Source: Candidatus Paraburkholderia kirkii
GTDB taxonomy: Bacteria > Pseudomonadota > Gammaproteobacteria > Burkholderiales > Burkholderiaceae
Length of the DNA stretch: 64,000 nt
Assembly (NCBI GenBank): GCA_001189345.1
Contig: LFKV01000025.1
Coordinates: 98,103 to 162,102, forward strand
Direction of reading: 5' to 3'
Positions 7,962 to 17,530 of the stretch are shown here, piece after piece (position 1 is the first letter of the stretch; every line of letters starts with the position of its first letter). Made by a program: the position numbers and the translations under genes. Under the pieces are notes generated by a model that was not told the DNA's origin, searched no databases, and saw nothing but the letters and a program-made list of their open reading frames with translations.

Positions 7962-10397
7962 ATGAACCCAGACAAGTTTCGCATCCTTCTGCTTGACACG
8001 AAGTTCCGCAATCCGAATCACTATATTTGCCTGGCGATCCTGAAAACGCTCGGCCGATGCGCGGAGGTGGACTTTGTCGCCAAGGCGAGCCCGCTGGACG
8101 CTATCGCCACGGCGAGCGCCAATTGCTGCAATCTGTTCATCGCGTTCGACGGCGAGGAACTCGACGCCACGCTCTGCGCGCGCATTTCCGCTGTTTGCGG
8201 GCGATCGGTGCTTTGGGTCACCGAGGACCCATACGAACTCGAAGTCAATCAGAAGCACGCGCAACTCTTCGATCTGGTTTTCACCAACGATTCGTTCAGC
8301 GTTGCGGCCTACGGCGGGAAAGGCCGCCATCTGCCCCTCGCGAGTGCACTCGAATTTCATTCATTTCCGGTGCGCAGCGCGGACTTACCGTTTCGCTACG
8401 ACCTCTTCTTCGCGGGAACGGCGTGGCCAAACCGAAGCGCGTTCATCCGGTCGATCATGGTGCGCATGCCCGAGGACTGGAAGTTCAAGCTCGCCCTGCC
8501 GTCCAACCCATTTCTGCCACCGCATGGGGTCGATTTGCCGGAAAGCATGTTGTCGTGGCGAACTTCACCTGTGGATTTCGCACGCTTCGCAAACGCAAGC
8601 GCGGTAACGCTGCTGCTACCTCGGATCTTCTCGGCGTCCGGGGGACGCGAGTATGCGGAAACGCCGCCACCACGGCTTTTCGAAGCAGCGCTTGCCGGCA
8701 GCGTGCAGATGGTTCATGAATCGCTGCGGGAGGTCGCGCTAGCGTTTGAGCCCGACAAGGAAGTCGTGCTGTTTTCTTCCGAAGACGACTTCTTCGCGAA
8801 AGCCGAGCGGCTGATCCGTGATCGTCCGTATCGCGACGCGATTGCTGAAGCGTCGCGGCAGCGCGCGCTCGCGGAGCATGTCTACGACAATCGGGTCGCC
8901 GACATCCTGAAGCACGCGCGTGATATTCGGAAGCCGCCGCCGCGCGTCGATACGGACGATGTCCGCACCGTGCTCTTCGTCGTGCATAACGTCGCACAGC
9001 GAGGCAATTTCGGCGGTGTTGAAGTGTATCTCGAGCGGCTGCGCACGAAGCTTGGCGCGGACTGGCGTGTACTGTTCTACGTCTCGGGCACGAGCGAAAA
9101 AGACAGTGTGCTGCTCGCGGGCGACTATGCACAAATCGAACGCCACACGTTCCGGCAAAGTTACTCGCCCAGCCTACTCCAGTGCGCCGAGCGGGAAAGC
9201 GCGCTGCGCGAGATAACCGTCAGGCACAACGTCGATCTCATCCATTTTCATCATTTCATCGGGCATGTGCCGTCGCTGATTCATGTCGCGCGGCAGATGG
9301 GCGTGCCCAGTGCCTTCACGGCGCACGATTTCTTCCCTGTCTGCAACGAGTTCAACCTGATCTCGTTCAAAGGCGACTTCTGCGGCGCCCCCGACATCCC
9401 GATTTCGCAGTGCGACGTTTGCCTTTCGCAAAAGCGCGGAATCGGGCCGGGCTCGCAGGCGCAGCGGCGCGAGTTCTGGAACGACGCGCTTCGGCACATC
9501 GACTTGCTGATCTTCAACACCGAAGGTGGCAGGCGGACGTATTCCCGCACTTATCCGTCGGTGCGGCAGCATCCGCACACGATCGTCCTCCCGGTACCGG
9601 TTCCCGATCAGCCGGCGGCGCGCAGGCAGCGTGGTTCCGTGCTGAAGATCGCCGTGCTCGGCAACGTGACGTTGCAGAAAGGGGGCGCAATTCTGAGCCG
9701 TGCCTTTCCAATGCTCGAGAACATGAAAGTTGAGTTTCACGTCTTCGGCCGGATCGATTCTGAATACGCTCAACTCGCGAGCAGCGAGCGGCCCAGGAAC
9801 CTGATCGTACACGGTGCGTATTCCGTTGATGCATTGCCCGATGTGCTGCGTGAGTGCGATGTATCGCTGCATGTATCGATCTGGCCGGAAACCTACTGCC
9901 TGACGCTTTCCGAGGCTTGGCAGATCGGGCTCGTGCCTATCGTCACGGATATCGGCGCGCTCGGCGAACGTGTCGAGCATGGCATGAACGGCCTCAAGGT
10001 CGCGCCAGGCAGCGAAGGCGCACTGATCGACGCCATTGAACGTCTGATTGACGATGCTGCGTTGCTGGACAGGTTGCGCAGCAACATCTCGGGCAAGTTG
10101 TACGCGAGCCTTGAACCGCACGTCGACGCGCTGCGTGGCGAGTACCGGTCGCTTTTGTGCGTTCACCAGCCAGCCGTTCCGATTGACGAGCCCGTGAAGC
10201 ATCCGACGCTTCAGGACATGGGCGTCATGGTTCAGTCGCCGAACTGGCATCATGGCGGGCGTGCACGCGGCGGCTTGCTGAGCGGGGGGGCCAGCGGGCT
10301 GATGTTCAAGGCCCGTCGTCTGACGGCGTTCTACCGGCGAGCGGGGTGGCGGCAAACCGTGCGCATCGTCGCGAATCGCATTCGCAACAACGTATGA
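7962..10397 (+). CDS. Two-domain glycosyltransferase: CgeB-like plus GT4
   Basis: An 811-residue cytoplasmic protein that seems to hold two transferases. Residues 1 to about 330 resemble CgeB/Glyco_trans_1_2 proteins, with LWVTEDPYELEV and the donor-site block PPPRLFEAALAGSVQMV, ending in YDNRVADILKHA. From about 345 a second domain starts at VLFVVHNVAQRGNFGGVEVYLERL. It has the GT4 retaining layout: VDLIHFHHFIGHVPSL, TAHDFFPVCNEF, and an EX7E-like CLTLSEAWQIGLVPIVTDIGALGE near 690. It may add two successive sugars of the repeat. ATG 7962 follows a gap of about 100 bases after wzt. The stop overlaps an in-frame ATG of the next gene (ATGA, 10394-10397). Confidence 0.82.
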   Translation: MNPDKFRILLLDTKFRNPNHYICLAILKTLGRCAEVDFVAKASPLDAIATASANCCNLFIAFDGEELDATLCARISAVCGRSVLWVTEDPYELEVNQKHAQLFDLVFTNDSFSVAAYGGKGRHLPLASALEFHSFPVRSADLPFRYDLFFAGTAWPNRSAFIRSIMVRMPEDWKFKLALPSNPFLPPHGVDLPESMLSWRTSPVDFARFANASAVTLLLPRIFSASGGREYAETPPPRLFEAALAGSVQMVHESLREVALAFEPDKEVVLFSSEDDFFAKAERLIRDRPYRDAIAEASRQRALAEHVYDNRVADILKHARDIRKPPPRVDTDDVRTVLFVVHNVAQRGNFGGVEVYLERLRTKLGADWRVLFYVSGTSEKDSVLLAGDYAQIERHTFRQSYSPSLLQCAERESALREITVRHNVDLIHFHHFIGHVPSLIHVARQMGVPSAFTAHDFFPVCNEFNLISFKGDFCGAPDIPISQCDVCLSQKRGIGPGSQAQRREFWNDALRHIDLLIFNTEGGRRTYSRTYPSVRQHPHTIVLPVPVPDQPAARRQRGSVLKIAVLGNVTLQKGGAILSRAFPMLENMKVEFHVFGRIDSEYAQLASSERPRNLIVHGAYSVDALPDVLRECDVSLHVSIWPETYCLTLSEAWQIGLVPIVTDIGALGERVEHGMNGLKVAPGSEGALIDAIERLIDDAALLDRLRSNISGKLYASLEPHVDALRGEYRSLLCVHQPAVPIDEPVKHPTLQDMGVMVQSPNWHHGGRARGGLLSGGASGLMFKARRLTAFYRRAGWRQTVRIVANRIRNNV

Positions 10398-10405
10398 GAG
10401 GTTCC

Positions 10406-11404
10406 ATGCGAGTTCTCGTCTGTGGTGCGTCGCCTGACGCGGTCAATAACAACTCGGTCCTGCGTAGCTACGTGGGACGCGGTTTCGAATCGCTCGGCGC
10501 GGCGTCGGCCGTGCGCACGTGTTCGCTTGAAGTCGCCGAACAGACCGCGCGGGATTTTCGCCCGGACCTCATTTTGGTGTTCGGTTCCTGCATGCCCTCG
10601 GTGTCGTACTATCTCGGGCTGAAGATGGCTGCGCTGGACCTGGGCACGTGCATGGCCTTCTGGCTGCACGACGACCCGTACGAATTCGATGTCGCTGGCA
10701 AGATCGTCCCGCTTGCCGATATTATTTTTTCCAACGACCGCTGGACGGTCACGCATTACGAGCATCCGCGCGTGTATCATCTGCCGCTTGCCGCGGACCG
10801 ACAAGCGCATTTCCGGACGCCCGCCACGACGAAGTCGCGTGATGTATTCTTTTGCGGTGTCGGCTTCCCCAACCGGATCGTATTGCTACGCGATTGTCAG
10901 CCGGTGCTGTCAGGCTTGAAAGTGGTCGTCGCCGGATCCGAATGGCCTTCTGATATTTCATTCGCCAGCAATGCGCGAATTCCGAACGCTGAATTGCCCG
11001 ACTGGTGCGCCAGTTCCCTCGTGACCCTGAACCTGGGGCGCCGCTTCAATCTCGCGAACAGCCGGTTCAACCTCGATGCGTCGACGCCTGGGCCGCGCAC
11101 CTTTGAGGCGGCGGCAGCCGGAACGGTCCAGTGCATGTTCGTCGAAGGACTGGAGATCCAGGATTACTACGACGTGCAAGCAGACGAAATACTGCTGTTT
11201 GATTCGCCGCGCGAACTGCGTAGGCACGTCGAAATGCTGCGTGACGATCCGCAGCGCGCGATGTCGATCGCATTGGCGGCGCAGGGTCGCACGTCGCGCG
11301 ACCACACTTATGAGAATCGTGCGGCGCGCATTGTGGAGATTGTCGCGAGCGAGCGTCTCGTCAGTGGCTCGCCGCTGGGCGCCTCGTGTCTAGCGCCTGC
11401 TTAG
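10406..11404 (+). CDS. CgeB-like glycosyltransferase
   Basis: A 332-residue protein paralogous to the N-terminal half of the preceding 811-residue protein. Both share a segment like CMAFWLHDDPYEFDV, and the donor-site block here is PGPRTFEAAAAGTVQCMF. This is the Glyco_trans_1_2 arrangement of CgeB/spore-maturation-type transferases. I prefer ATG 10406, preceded by GAGAGG, to ATG 10394, which overlaps the previous stop, or GTG/ATG codons further upstream inside that gene. The protein probably acts on the same O-polysaccharide. It is the last + strand gene of the locus and its 3' end overlaps the convergent gene by 15 bases. Confidence 0.78.
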   Translation: MRVLVCGASPDAVNNNSVLRSYVGRGFESLGAASAVRTCSLEVAEQTARDFRPDLILVFGSCMPSVSYYLGLKMAALDLGTCMAFWLHDDPYEFDVAGKIVPLADIIFSNDRWTVTHYEHPRVYHLPLAADRQAHFRTPATTKSRDVFFCGVGFPNRIVLLRDCQPVLSGLKVVVAGSEWPSDISFASNARIPNAELPDWCASSLVTLNLGRRFNLANSRFNLDASTPGPRTFEAAAAGTVQCMFVEGLEIQDYYDVQADEILLFDSPRELRRHVEMLRDDPQRAMSIALAAQGRTSRDHTYENRAARIVEIVASERLVSGSPLGASCLAPA

Positions 11405-13435
11405 GCGGCGTATGTGTCGCAGCGGCGCGGTCACGCGCCAGCTCACGGTTCGCCGCATCGCGGCTACTTCTCCGTTCGCGGACTCAGCCTGCTTTCTGAG
11501 CGCTTCGTTCTCTGCCGCAAGCGCCTCCATTTCCTCGCGTCGCTGCCGTTCCGTGGTACGCCATTCGGTGCGTTCGTGAGCGAAATCGGCGGGATACGCG
11601 CGCGTCAGGTCCGTCGCTTCGTCGAGCCGGGCGCGCTCACGTTCGCATTCGCGTCGCAGCGACTCGAGCTGGCCGCCGAGCTCCACGACGGATGCCTCCG
11701 CCTTGACAAGGCGTTCCAGCGAATGGCTTTGCCGGATGTCCAGTTCCACCACGATGCTTTGCCGTGGGCGACTCTGCGCGGGCCATTCGATGGTGATTTG
11801 CGGATTGTCGGTGATGCAGGTAAAAAGCGTGCTGCCGTCCAGGTCCGTTGGCACGATGCCAGAAATCTTCTCAGGAAGCGGCTTGCCCGTGCGCCACGAC
11901 CACAGCGTCGTGTCGCCGTCGCCGAGTACGGTGATTTCGCGCATCTCCAGTGCCTCGGCGCGATTGGTGGGATCGAGGCGCAAATGACGGATGTCGCGGC
12001 CATTCACGGGGAAGGCAAGACGGATGCGCTGCCACTCCGCCAAGATCGATGCGCGATACACGAAGCAGGTCGCATCACTGAAGCCTTCGCAGTCTTCGGC
12101 AGTGAACACGACCATCTGAGTCGGCGGTGTCGCATCGAACCGGCCGACGAAACTCTCGTCGCGCTGCAGATTCGACGTAATGTGAGCCCGCTTCAGTGCT
12201 TGCAGATTGACCGGAGCCGGATCGAATCGTGCGCCGGCCTCACTGCTCATGCGCGTCCGCTCGCGCCGGATGTGCGACAACAGGAAGTCCCCCCCGTGGA
12301 TCAGCGATGTCGGCAGGAAATAACGCGTCAGCAGCCATGTCAGTATGTTGTCGCACGTCGATGGGTCGACGGCGCCAGATCGAGCGGCGTCGCGCACGTC
12401 GTGGCTCGCCGCTATGAAATCGAGCTGGCTCGAGCCGGCAACGATCAGACGCTTGTGCCACATCAACGCCTGAAAACCGATGCTCGAACTGACCGTGATG
12501 ACCGTGTCCACATAATCCATCAGATGCTGAGAGGCGCCGTCGACGTTGCGCAGTATCGGGTCCCAGATCAGATTCGGGTACTGACGCTGCAACGCCCGAA
12601 TGGACGCTTCAGGAACGGCAGGAAAGCGCGGATGCTCCGTACAGATAACAGCGACGGTATCAGGAACCGAACTCAGCGTATGCGCGAGCAGATCGTACTG
12701 GTTCGGAAACTGGGCATAGGCGACATAGCTATAGAACGCCTCAGCCTGCAGGCTCAGCAGAACCGCCCGCTCGAAGCCGCTGATTGCCTGCTCGGCCCAT
12801 TCCTTCAACGGGTTCGCGGGCCCAAACAGCCGTTTCACGTAGTGCGTGCGAATGGCTTCGATCAGATCGAACTCGTCGCGCGTCGGCCGGTAGTCGGCGA
12901 TCTCTACCGCCCGCAACGACAGCGTGCTCTGCGTCTGCATTCCGCGTGAGTCGAGATACATCGTGCTGGCGAACGGCGGCACGGAGAACATGCCGTTCTC
13001 ACGATGAATGATCAGGCAATCGGGAAACGCGAGCCGAATGAACGGAACCGGCGAGAAAGTGATGCACACGTCGGGTGGACCGTCCGGACATGCGGCTCGG
13101 ACCAGGTCCGCCATTTTGTGCAGGCGCTCCGGGTCGGGGGACGGCCGGCTCCACTCGACAGCGAGTTCCAGACTGCTTGTCCCGAGCCCAGGGACGAGTC
13201 GGTCCTGAGGGATTGCGCGCGACGCGCATCCGGACAGCACACTTTGCGCGACAGGCAGAACCACCTCGGAACAGATGCAGATGAACTCGAGAGGCTCCGT
13301 CGCATCGTCGGCGGAGGCCCGGATCGCTTGCATCATCGCGCGCGCCGGCCACACCCAGCCGGCTTTCCATTCAGGTAGCGATCCCTCGACGAGCGGATCG
13401 AGATAGCAGAGCGTTCTCAACAGTTGACCGTCCAC
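11390..13435 (-). CDS. Surface polysaccharide glycosyltransferase-like protein with C-terminal coiled coil
   Basis: A 681-residue protein, first gene from the right-hand side to converge on the rfb operon. I do not recognise a precise family. Residues about 130-340 (ITFSPVPFIRLAFPDCLIIHRENG, ICTEHPRFPAVPE, MDYVDTVITVSSSIGFQALMW) have the feel of capsule-type GT-B transferases, where a His/Glu region is followed by a nucleotide-binding SSS..GFQAL turn. From about residue 575 there is a long charged heptad-type coiled coil (LVKAEASVVELGGQLESLRR), ending in the motif TVSWRVTAPLRHIRRL. That last motif recurs in the neighbouring gene product. The reading frame is intact. Likely role: building or anchoring the O-polysaccharide. 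Confidence 0.6.
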   Translation of the reverse strand: MDGQLLRTLCYLDPLVEGSLPEWKAGWVWPARAMMQAIRASADDATEPLEFICICSEVVLPVAQSVLSGCASRAIPQDRLVPGLGTSSLELAVEWSRPSPDPERLHKMADLVRAACPDGPPDVCITFSPVPFIRLAFPDCLIIHRENGMFSVPPFASTMYLDSRGMQTQSTLSLRAVEIADYRPTRDEFDLIEAIRTHYVKRLFGPANPLKEWAEQAISGFERAVLLSLQAEAFYSYVAYAQFPNQYDLLAHTLSSVPDTVAVICTEHPRFPAVPEASIRALQRQYPNLIWDPILRNVDGASQHLMDYVDTVITVSSSIGFQALMWHKRLIVAGSSQLDFIAASHDVRDAARSGAVDPSTCDNILTWLLTRYFLPTSLIHGGDFLLSHIRRERTRMSSEAGARFDPAPVNLQALKRAHITSNLQRDESFVGRFDATPPTQMVVFTAEDCEGFSDATCFVYRASILAEWQRIRLAFPVNGRDIRHLRLDPTNRAEALEMREITVLGDGDTTLWSWRTGKPLPEKISGIVPTDLDGSTLFTCITDNPQITIEWPAQSRPRQSIVVELDIRQSHSLERLVKAEASVVELGGQLESLRRECERERARLDEATDLTRAYPADFAHERTEWRTTERQRREEMEALAAENEALRKQAESANGEVAAMRRTVSWRVTAPLRHIRRLSRR

Positions 13436-13489
13436 GGAAAAGTAGAGGAGCGTACGGGCGCGCGCCCGTACGTGCTCGCGTGTTGGAGA

Positions 13490-15217
13490 TCAGCGGATGC
13501 GGTTCAGAATCGAGCGCAGCGAGACTTGGCCGCGCATCAGCCGCGCGGCGACCCGCAGCGGCCGAGTCAGTTGCCATGACTTCGAATGCGCGATCTGCTC
13601 GATGAAGCGATTCCGGTCCGCGAGCTCATGCCGAACTCGGGTGAGTTCGCGCTCCGTTTCCTGCGAATTTTCCTGCGATGCGATACGGATCACATGCGAC
13701 GGCAGTGAGAGCATTTGCGACGCGCCTGGAGAGTTGATGAGATGCGCGACCATCTCGCTCATCGAACGATCCCACTTGGTGCGATCCTTCTCCATCACGG
13801 TATTGCCCGTTGCGCGCAACGAAATGCCGACATAAAGCTTGTCGACGACGATCGGAAAACAATCTCGTGACAGGAGCGTGTTCAGGATCGTCATGAAGTC
13901 CTCGTAGTACGTGACGGTCTCATACACACGCGACGGAATCGCGAGCAGGGCGGAGCGCTGGAACATGACTCCGCAGAACGGCGAGTGATTGTGTCCCGAC
14001 AGCGACGACAGAAAACGTTGTGACGAGAAGAGCCGGCCTTCCGCCGACCGATACAACCGGACGTCACGTTCGTTGCCCGGCGCGACCGGACGCTCATCGA
14101 AATGCTGGCAGTCGAAGAAAATCATTCCCCCGGACGGCGACGCGCTGATGATGAGGCTAAGACGCTCGGCTTCGTTGGGGAAGATCCAGTCGTCGTCGTC
14201 GGCGAACCAAAAGTAGTCGTAGTCGGCGTCGACGTTTTCCGCCGCGAAACGCACGAGCTGATAGCGGGTATCCGTGTTTTCTGGCAGATCCGCTTCCAGC
14301 ACGCGGGCGCGGCGTTTGGCGTCGTCGGGCGCGCGGCCGCGCTTGTCGGTCACGATGACGCTGCGGAATTCAGTCGCATCGCCGGCGGATGCGATAAACG
14401 CCTCGACAGTATCAAGCGTGCGACTGAGCAACTCCGGCCGGGCGAACTGCGTACGGGTGACGATCGCCACCTTCTTCACGCGTCGCCCCTTGATGGCTTC
14501 TCTCAGACTGTCGAGTTCGATCTCGATACCGCCACGCTTCATCGGATTGCGGGGGTCGAAGCCGGCCAGTGTCATCCCGTTGAGCGTCTGGATGGTGCGA
14601 TTCTGGACGCTGCGCGTCAGATAGAACTTGAACGCTTCGGATTCATTGGCGCGATCGAAATCGTCCTGATTGCCGCGGCTGCCGTGCCAGCACGCGAGTT
14701 GCGGCGCCACGTACACTCCCAGCCCCGCGCGGATGGTCTCGATGCTCAGGATGATGTCATAGAGCTGAAAGCCATCAAATGCGGGCAGACGCACGCCGCG
14801 CGCGCGCATCGCTTTCAGGCTCATGAGCATCACGTTGCCGTCGATGGTCTGCGCCGGCAGGATATGCGAAGCGAGGTTCGGGCCGCCGTGAGGGTCGCTA
14901 AGATACCGCACGACGTTCGTTCCGGCGTAGCCCACTTTCATCGACAGCACCGCAGCATTGCCGGCGAGCCCCCAGTTCGGCCACTCAGTGTTTAGTTGGC
15001 CGATGAGTTCGTCGAGCCTTAAGCCAAAGTCTCCGCAAAGGAAAACGTCGTCATGGACGACGCAAGCATAGTCGTCGGCGCAGTGGTCGATGAGATTCTG
15101 AAGCAGCTCGAAATACGAGCGTTGCCCAGTTTTAACCGTAATGCGGGATTGCAGGGTAGAATGCGTCTGAACGAATTCCATACCGTGCCTTTCCGATCGC
15201 GCAACAACGTGAATCAT
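13490..15217 (-). CDS. Large GT2-type glycosyltransferase
   Basis: A 575-residue protein with two GT-A like parts. Residues about 1-200 have a VVHDDVFLCGDFGLRLDEL stretch with paired acidic residues and IDGNVMLMSLKAMRARGVRLPAFDG. Residues about 240-480 have VAIVTRTQFARPELLSRTLDTVEAF followed by YDYFWFADDDDWIFPNEA, a DXD-type site, and CGVMFQRSALLAIP. The C-terminus is a short coiled coil (QETERELTRVRHELADRNRF) followed by SKSWQLTRPLRVAARL. Its start ATG overlaps the stop of the gene upstream (15214-16083) by 4 bases, so the two are translationally coupled. It is expected to act in the cytoplasm on the O-polysaccharide. Confidence 0.78.
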   Translation of the reverse strand: MIHVVARSERHGMEFVQTHSTLQSRITVKTGQRSYFELLQNLIDHCADDYACVVHDDVFLCGDFGLRLDELIGQLNTEWPNWGLAGNAAVLSMKVGYAGTNVVRYLSDPHGGPNLASHILPAQTIDGNVMLMSLKAMRARGVRLPAFDGFQLYDIILSIETIRAGLGVYVAPQLACWHGSRGNQDDFDRANESEAFKFYLTRSVQNRTIQTLNGMTLAGFDPRNPMKRGGIEIELDSLREAIKGRRVKKVAIVTRTQFARPELLSRTLDTVEAFIASAGDATEFRSVIVTDKRGRAPDDAKRRARVLEADLPENTDTRYQLVRFAAENVDADYDYFWFADDDDWIFPNEAERLSLIISASPSGGMIFFDCQHFDERPVAPGNERDVRLYRSAEGRLFSSQRFLSSLSGHNHSPFCGVMFQRSALLAIPSRVYETVTYYEDFMTILNTLLSRDCFPIVVDKLYVGISLRATGNTVMEKDRTKWDRSMSEMVAHLINSPGASQMLSLPSHVIRIASQENSQETERELTRVRHELADRNRFIEQIAHSKSWQLTRPLRVAARLMRGQVSLRSILNRIR

Positions 15218-16083
15218 TCGGTCCTCAGGACGTGAAAACGGTTGATACCCAGGATCTTGACGTGCTTGTGGGTGCGTTCCGCATACCGGTTCGAGACCTG
15301 TTTTGCGAAACCGGAAAAATAATCCGAAATCGCAGCGTCAGCGAGTTCCTTGTCAGGAAACGTGGTCAACATTTCAACCGCTCTCCGCTCGCCGTCGGGA
15401 CCAAAGAACTTACGCGAGATAATCAGAAAGTTTCTTAAGCCGAGGTAATGTTCGGATGAGATAAGGTCATCACGATAAAACCGGCCACCGCTGAAATGGG
15501 TCACCGTCGCGCCGGCTTCATAGAGGACGGAATATCCGTTGAGCCATGCCTGCCACGAAAGGTCGACGTCTTCCAGATAAAGAAAATACAGATCGTCCAT
15601 GCCGCCGATGCGTTCATAGAATGACGCGTCGATCAGGCAGAATGCACCGCTCGCCCAAGGCGTTTCAAGGGATAGCGGGTCGTATTCCTTCGGATGTTCG
15701 AAGGGCCATTGGCGTCCCTCGACGATACCGACGCGCGACCCTTCCTGCTTTCTGCGGATGAGCGCATCGATTGAGCCGGTTTGGGGGATGCAGTCAGGGT
15801 TAACTATGACGAAATGATCGGATGGCTTATTTTTTTGGAATAGAATATTGTGGTTATCTGCGAAACCCGTCTTCTCGGTTGAGGAATTCTCGACATCGAT
15901 AATTTCAATATCGTCTTCCGAACGGCTTTCGAGGCGCGCGGTGCTCTGTGGATCGTAGTTAATCGTGACGAGCCGAATCGGACGTTCTGTTGTCCTTTTT
16001 AATGCTGGAATAAAACAGTTGTTGAGATGCTTTATATGCGAGACCCCGTATACGCACTGAACATGTATGGGCTGCGTATTCAA
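15214..16083 (-). CDS. Family 2 glycosyltransferase, rhamnosyltransferase-like
   Basis: A 289-residue GT2 protein. Visible features are GFADNHNILFQ and FVIVNPDCIP near residue 95, the position of the DXD nucleotide-sugar site in rhamnosyltransferases of the WbbL type. Further on are SGAFCLIDASFYERIGGMDDLYFLYLEDVDLSWQAW, which holds the acceptor-side ED motif, and VTHFSGGRFYRDD. Length and layout are normal for the family. Codon use is less GC-rich than in the rfb genes, a common sign of horizontal turnover in O-antigen loci. It is the upstream member of a pair with the 575-residue gene product. Confidence 0.83.
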   Translation of the reverse strand: MNTQPIHVQCVYGVSHIKHLNNCFIPALKRTTERPIRLVTINYDPQSTARLESRSEDDIEIIDVENSSTEKTGFADNHNILFQKNKPSDHFVIVNPDCIPQTGSIDALIRRKQEGSRVGIVEGRQWPFEHPKEYDPLSLETPWASGAFCLIDASFYERIGGMDDLYFLYLEDVDLSWQAWLNGYSVLYEAGATVTHFSGGRFYRDDLISSEHYLGLRNFLIISRKFFGPDGERRAVEMLTTFPDKELADAAISDYFSGFAKQVSNRYAERTHKHVKILGINRFHVLRTE

Positions 16084-16259
16084 ACAATCCTCCCAGGATC
16101 TTTTCGTGTTGCAACCGTATTGAATGCCATAGTCGCTGGCGCCGTCCGGACGCCCCCGCCAACGAGTTTATCAGATCACCGGCGCTGCTCTCGTCCGCTT
16201 GAACATTGGCGCGTCGGGAAATCGATTTCTGGCAGTCGGGAGGCCTGCCTCCCGGTTAC

Positions 16260-17340
16260 CTATTCCATTTCTTGATGTTTTCTCAGCAGAATGTTTCGGT
16301 TGACGCGAGCCAGTTCCTGCCTCCACCCGGCGGGCATTAAGGCTCGCCGCATTGCGGAATAAGCCGTGGGTGCTCTCGTGCCGGGCCGCCCGGTGTAGCG
16401 GCTGACCTGACGGTCAGTTTCCTGCTTGCGCTCGTCGCCGCGCTGCGCATCGATGATGCGCACGATTTCCGATCCCGTGAATTCTCTCGCGACTACACCG
16501 AAGTTGACATTCACTTCCGCGCAAGTGATCGATCACGGCGGTCGGGATGCCCGCTGCAAGCGCTTGTATCGCGACGGTGTTCCCAGACGTCACGACCGCA
16601 TTAGCTTTGGCCAGCGCTTCGTCGGCCGATTCGTTTGGTTCCGAAAAGGCGAATTCGTCACGCAGTGAATCGTAAAGCTGTACGTGCTCCGGGTGCGGGC
16701 GCAGCACCACCCGTTTCCCGCTCGATGCCTGGATTTCCAATGCGAGACGCCTCACGTCGTCGCAGTGCATATCGAGCTGCAATGCGAAAAGGATGCCCGC
16801 ACCACCACGGGACTGGATGGATGCCACATCGAGTTGCGGAAGCGTCATCGTGATGATGTCAGCAGCGAACTGAGGGGCCATGCGAGTAGCGAACGCGGGC
16901 CCGAAGACGACGAAGCGATCGAACGACTTGGAATAGCGATTCGTAATAGGGCCATGTTTGCACGAATCCATGCTGGAGCCCAACGAACTGGAGGTTCGGG
17001 AAAATGAGGCTTCACCCAGTTCCTGAGCATCAGCTCCGGACCGCCGACGCAGGTCCCGAGCAATACCGCGTCGTACGGCTTGGAACCGCAGACTTCCATG
17101 ATCTCGCCGCGATGTTTCTCAATATCTGGAACAACGAATTGAAAGTCGCCGCCGATCGGCGCTCGCAGAGCGGTGTAAAGTGCAATGTCGCCATTAAAGG
17201 AGCCCGGCGGAGTCAGGGTCGGAGATTCTCGGGAACAACAGGTAAGCGCACTCGCCGCCGAATGACCGAATGAGGTCGAACAGGGGCGTCCAGTGTGTCA
17301 GTGAGCACCGATTGAAGCAAGTTACGAGACACTTCAGCAT
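16260..17340 (-). pseudogene. Capsule/O-antigen glycosyltransferase, multiply frameshifted
   Basis: Pieces of one GT-B like transferase can be followed through several frames. From ATG 17340 the frame gives a plausible start reaching LFDLIRSFGGECAYLLFPR. It breaks near 17200, where GSFNGDIALYTALRAPIGG resumes in another frame and runs to SKPYDAVLLGTCVGGPELML. A further shift leads to GKRVVLRPHPEHVQLYDS and VVTSGNTVAIQALAAGIPTA. A last shift near 16510 gives NVNFGVVAREFTGSEIVRI and the end at 16260. The RPHPEH and TSGNT...EALA-type blocks resemble CDP-glycerol/KpsC-like transferases. At least three indels exist, so this is a decayed gene rather than a functional one. Confidence 0.75.
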
Positions 17341-17530
17341 CAGGATTTATATCATCACGAAAAAACAAGATGGCAGATGGACAACAGAATGCGGCAATTA
17401 TTACCGAAATGAACAAAGTGTTACAAAAACTTTCCTGGTTCTGTTAATCTCATGCGCCGTCGTTGTACCGAAGTGTTTAATACACGAGGGCACGAACCGG
17501 TGCCAACGTTACAAGTCTATCCAGATCGTC

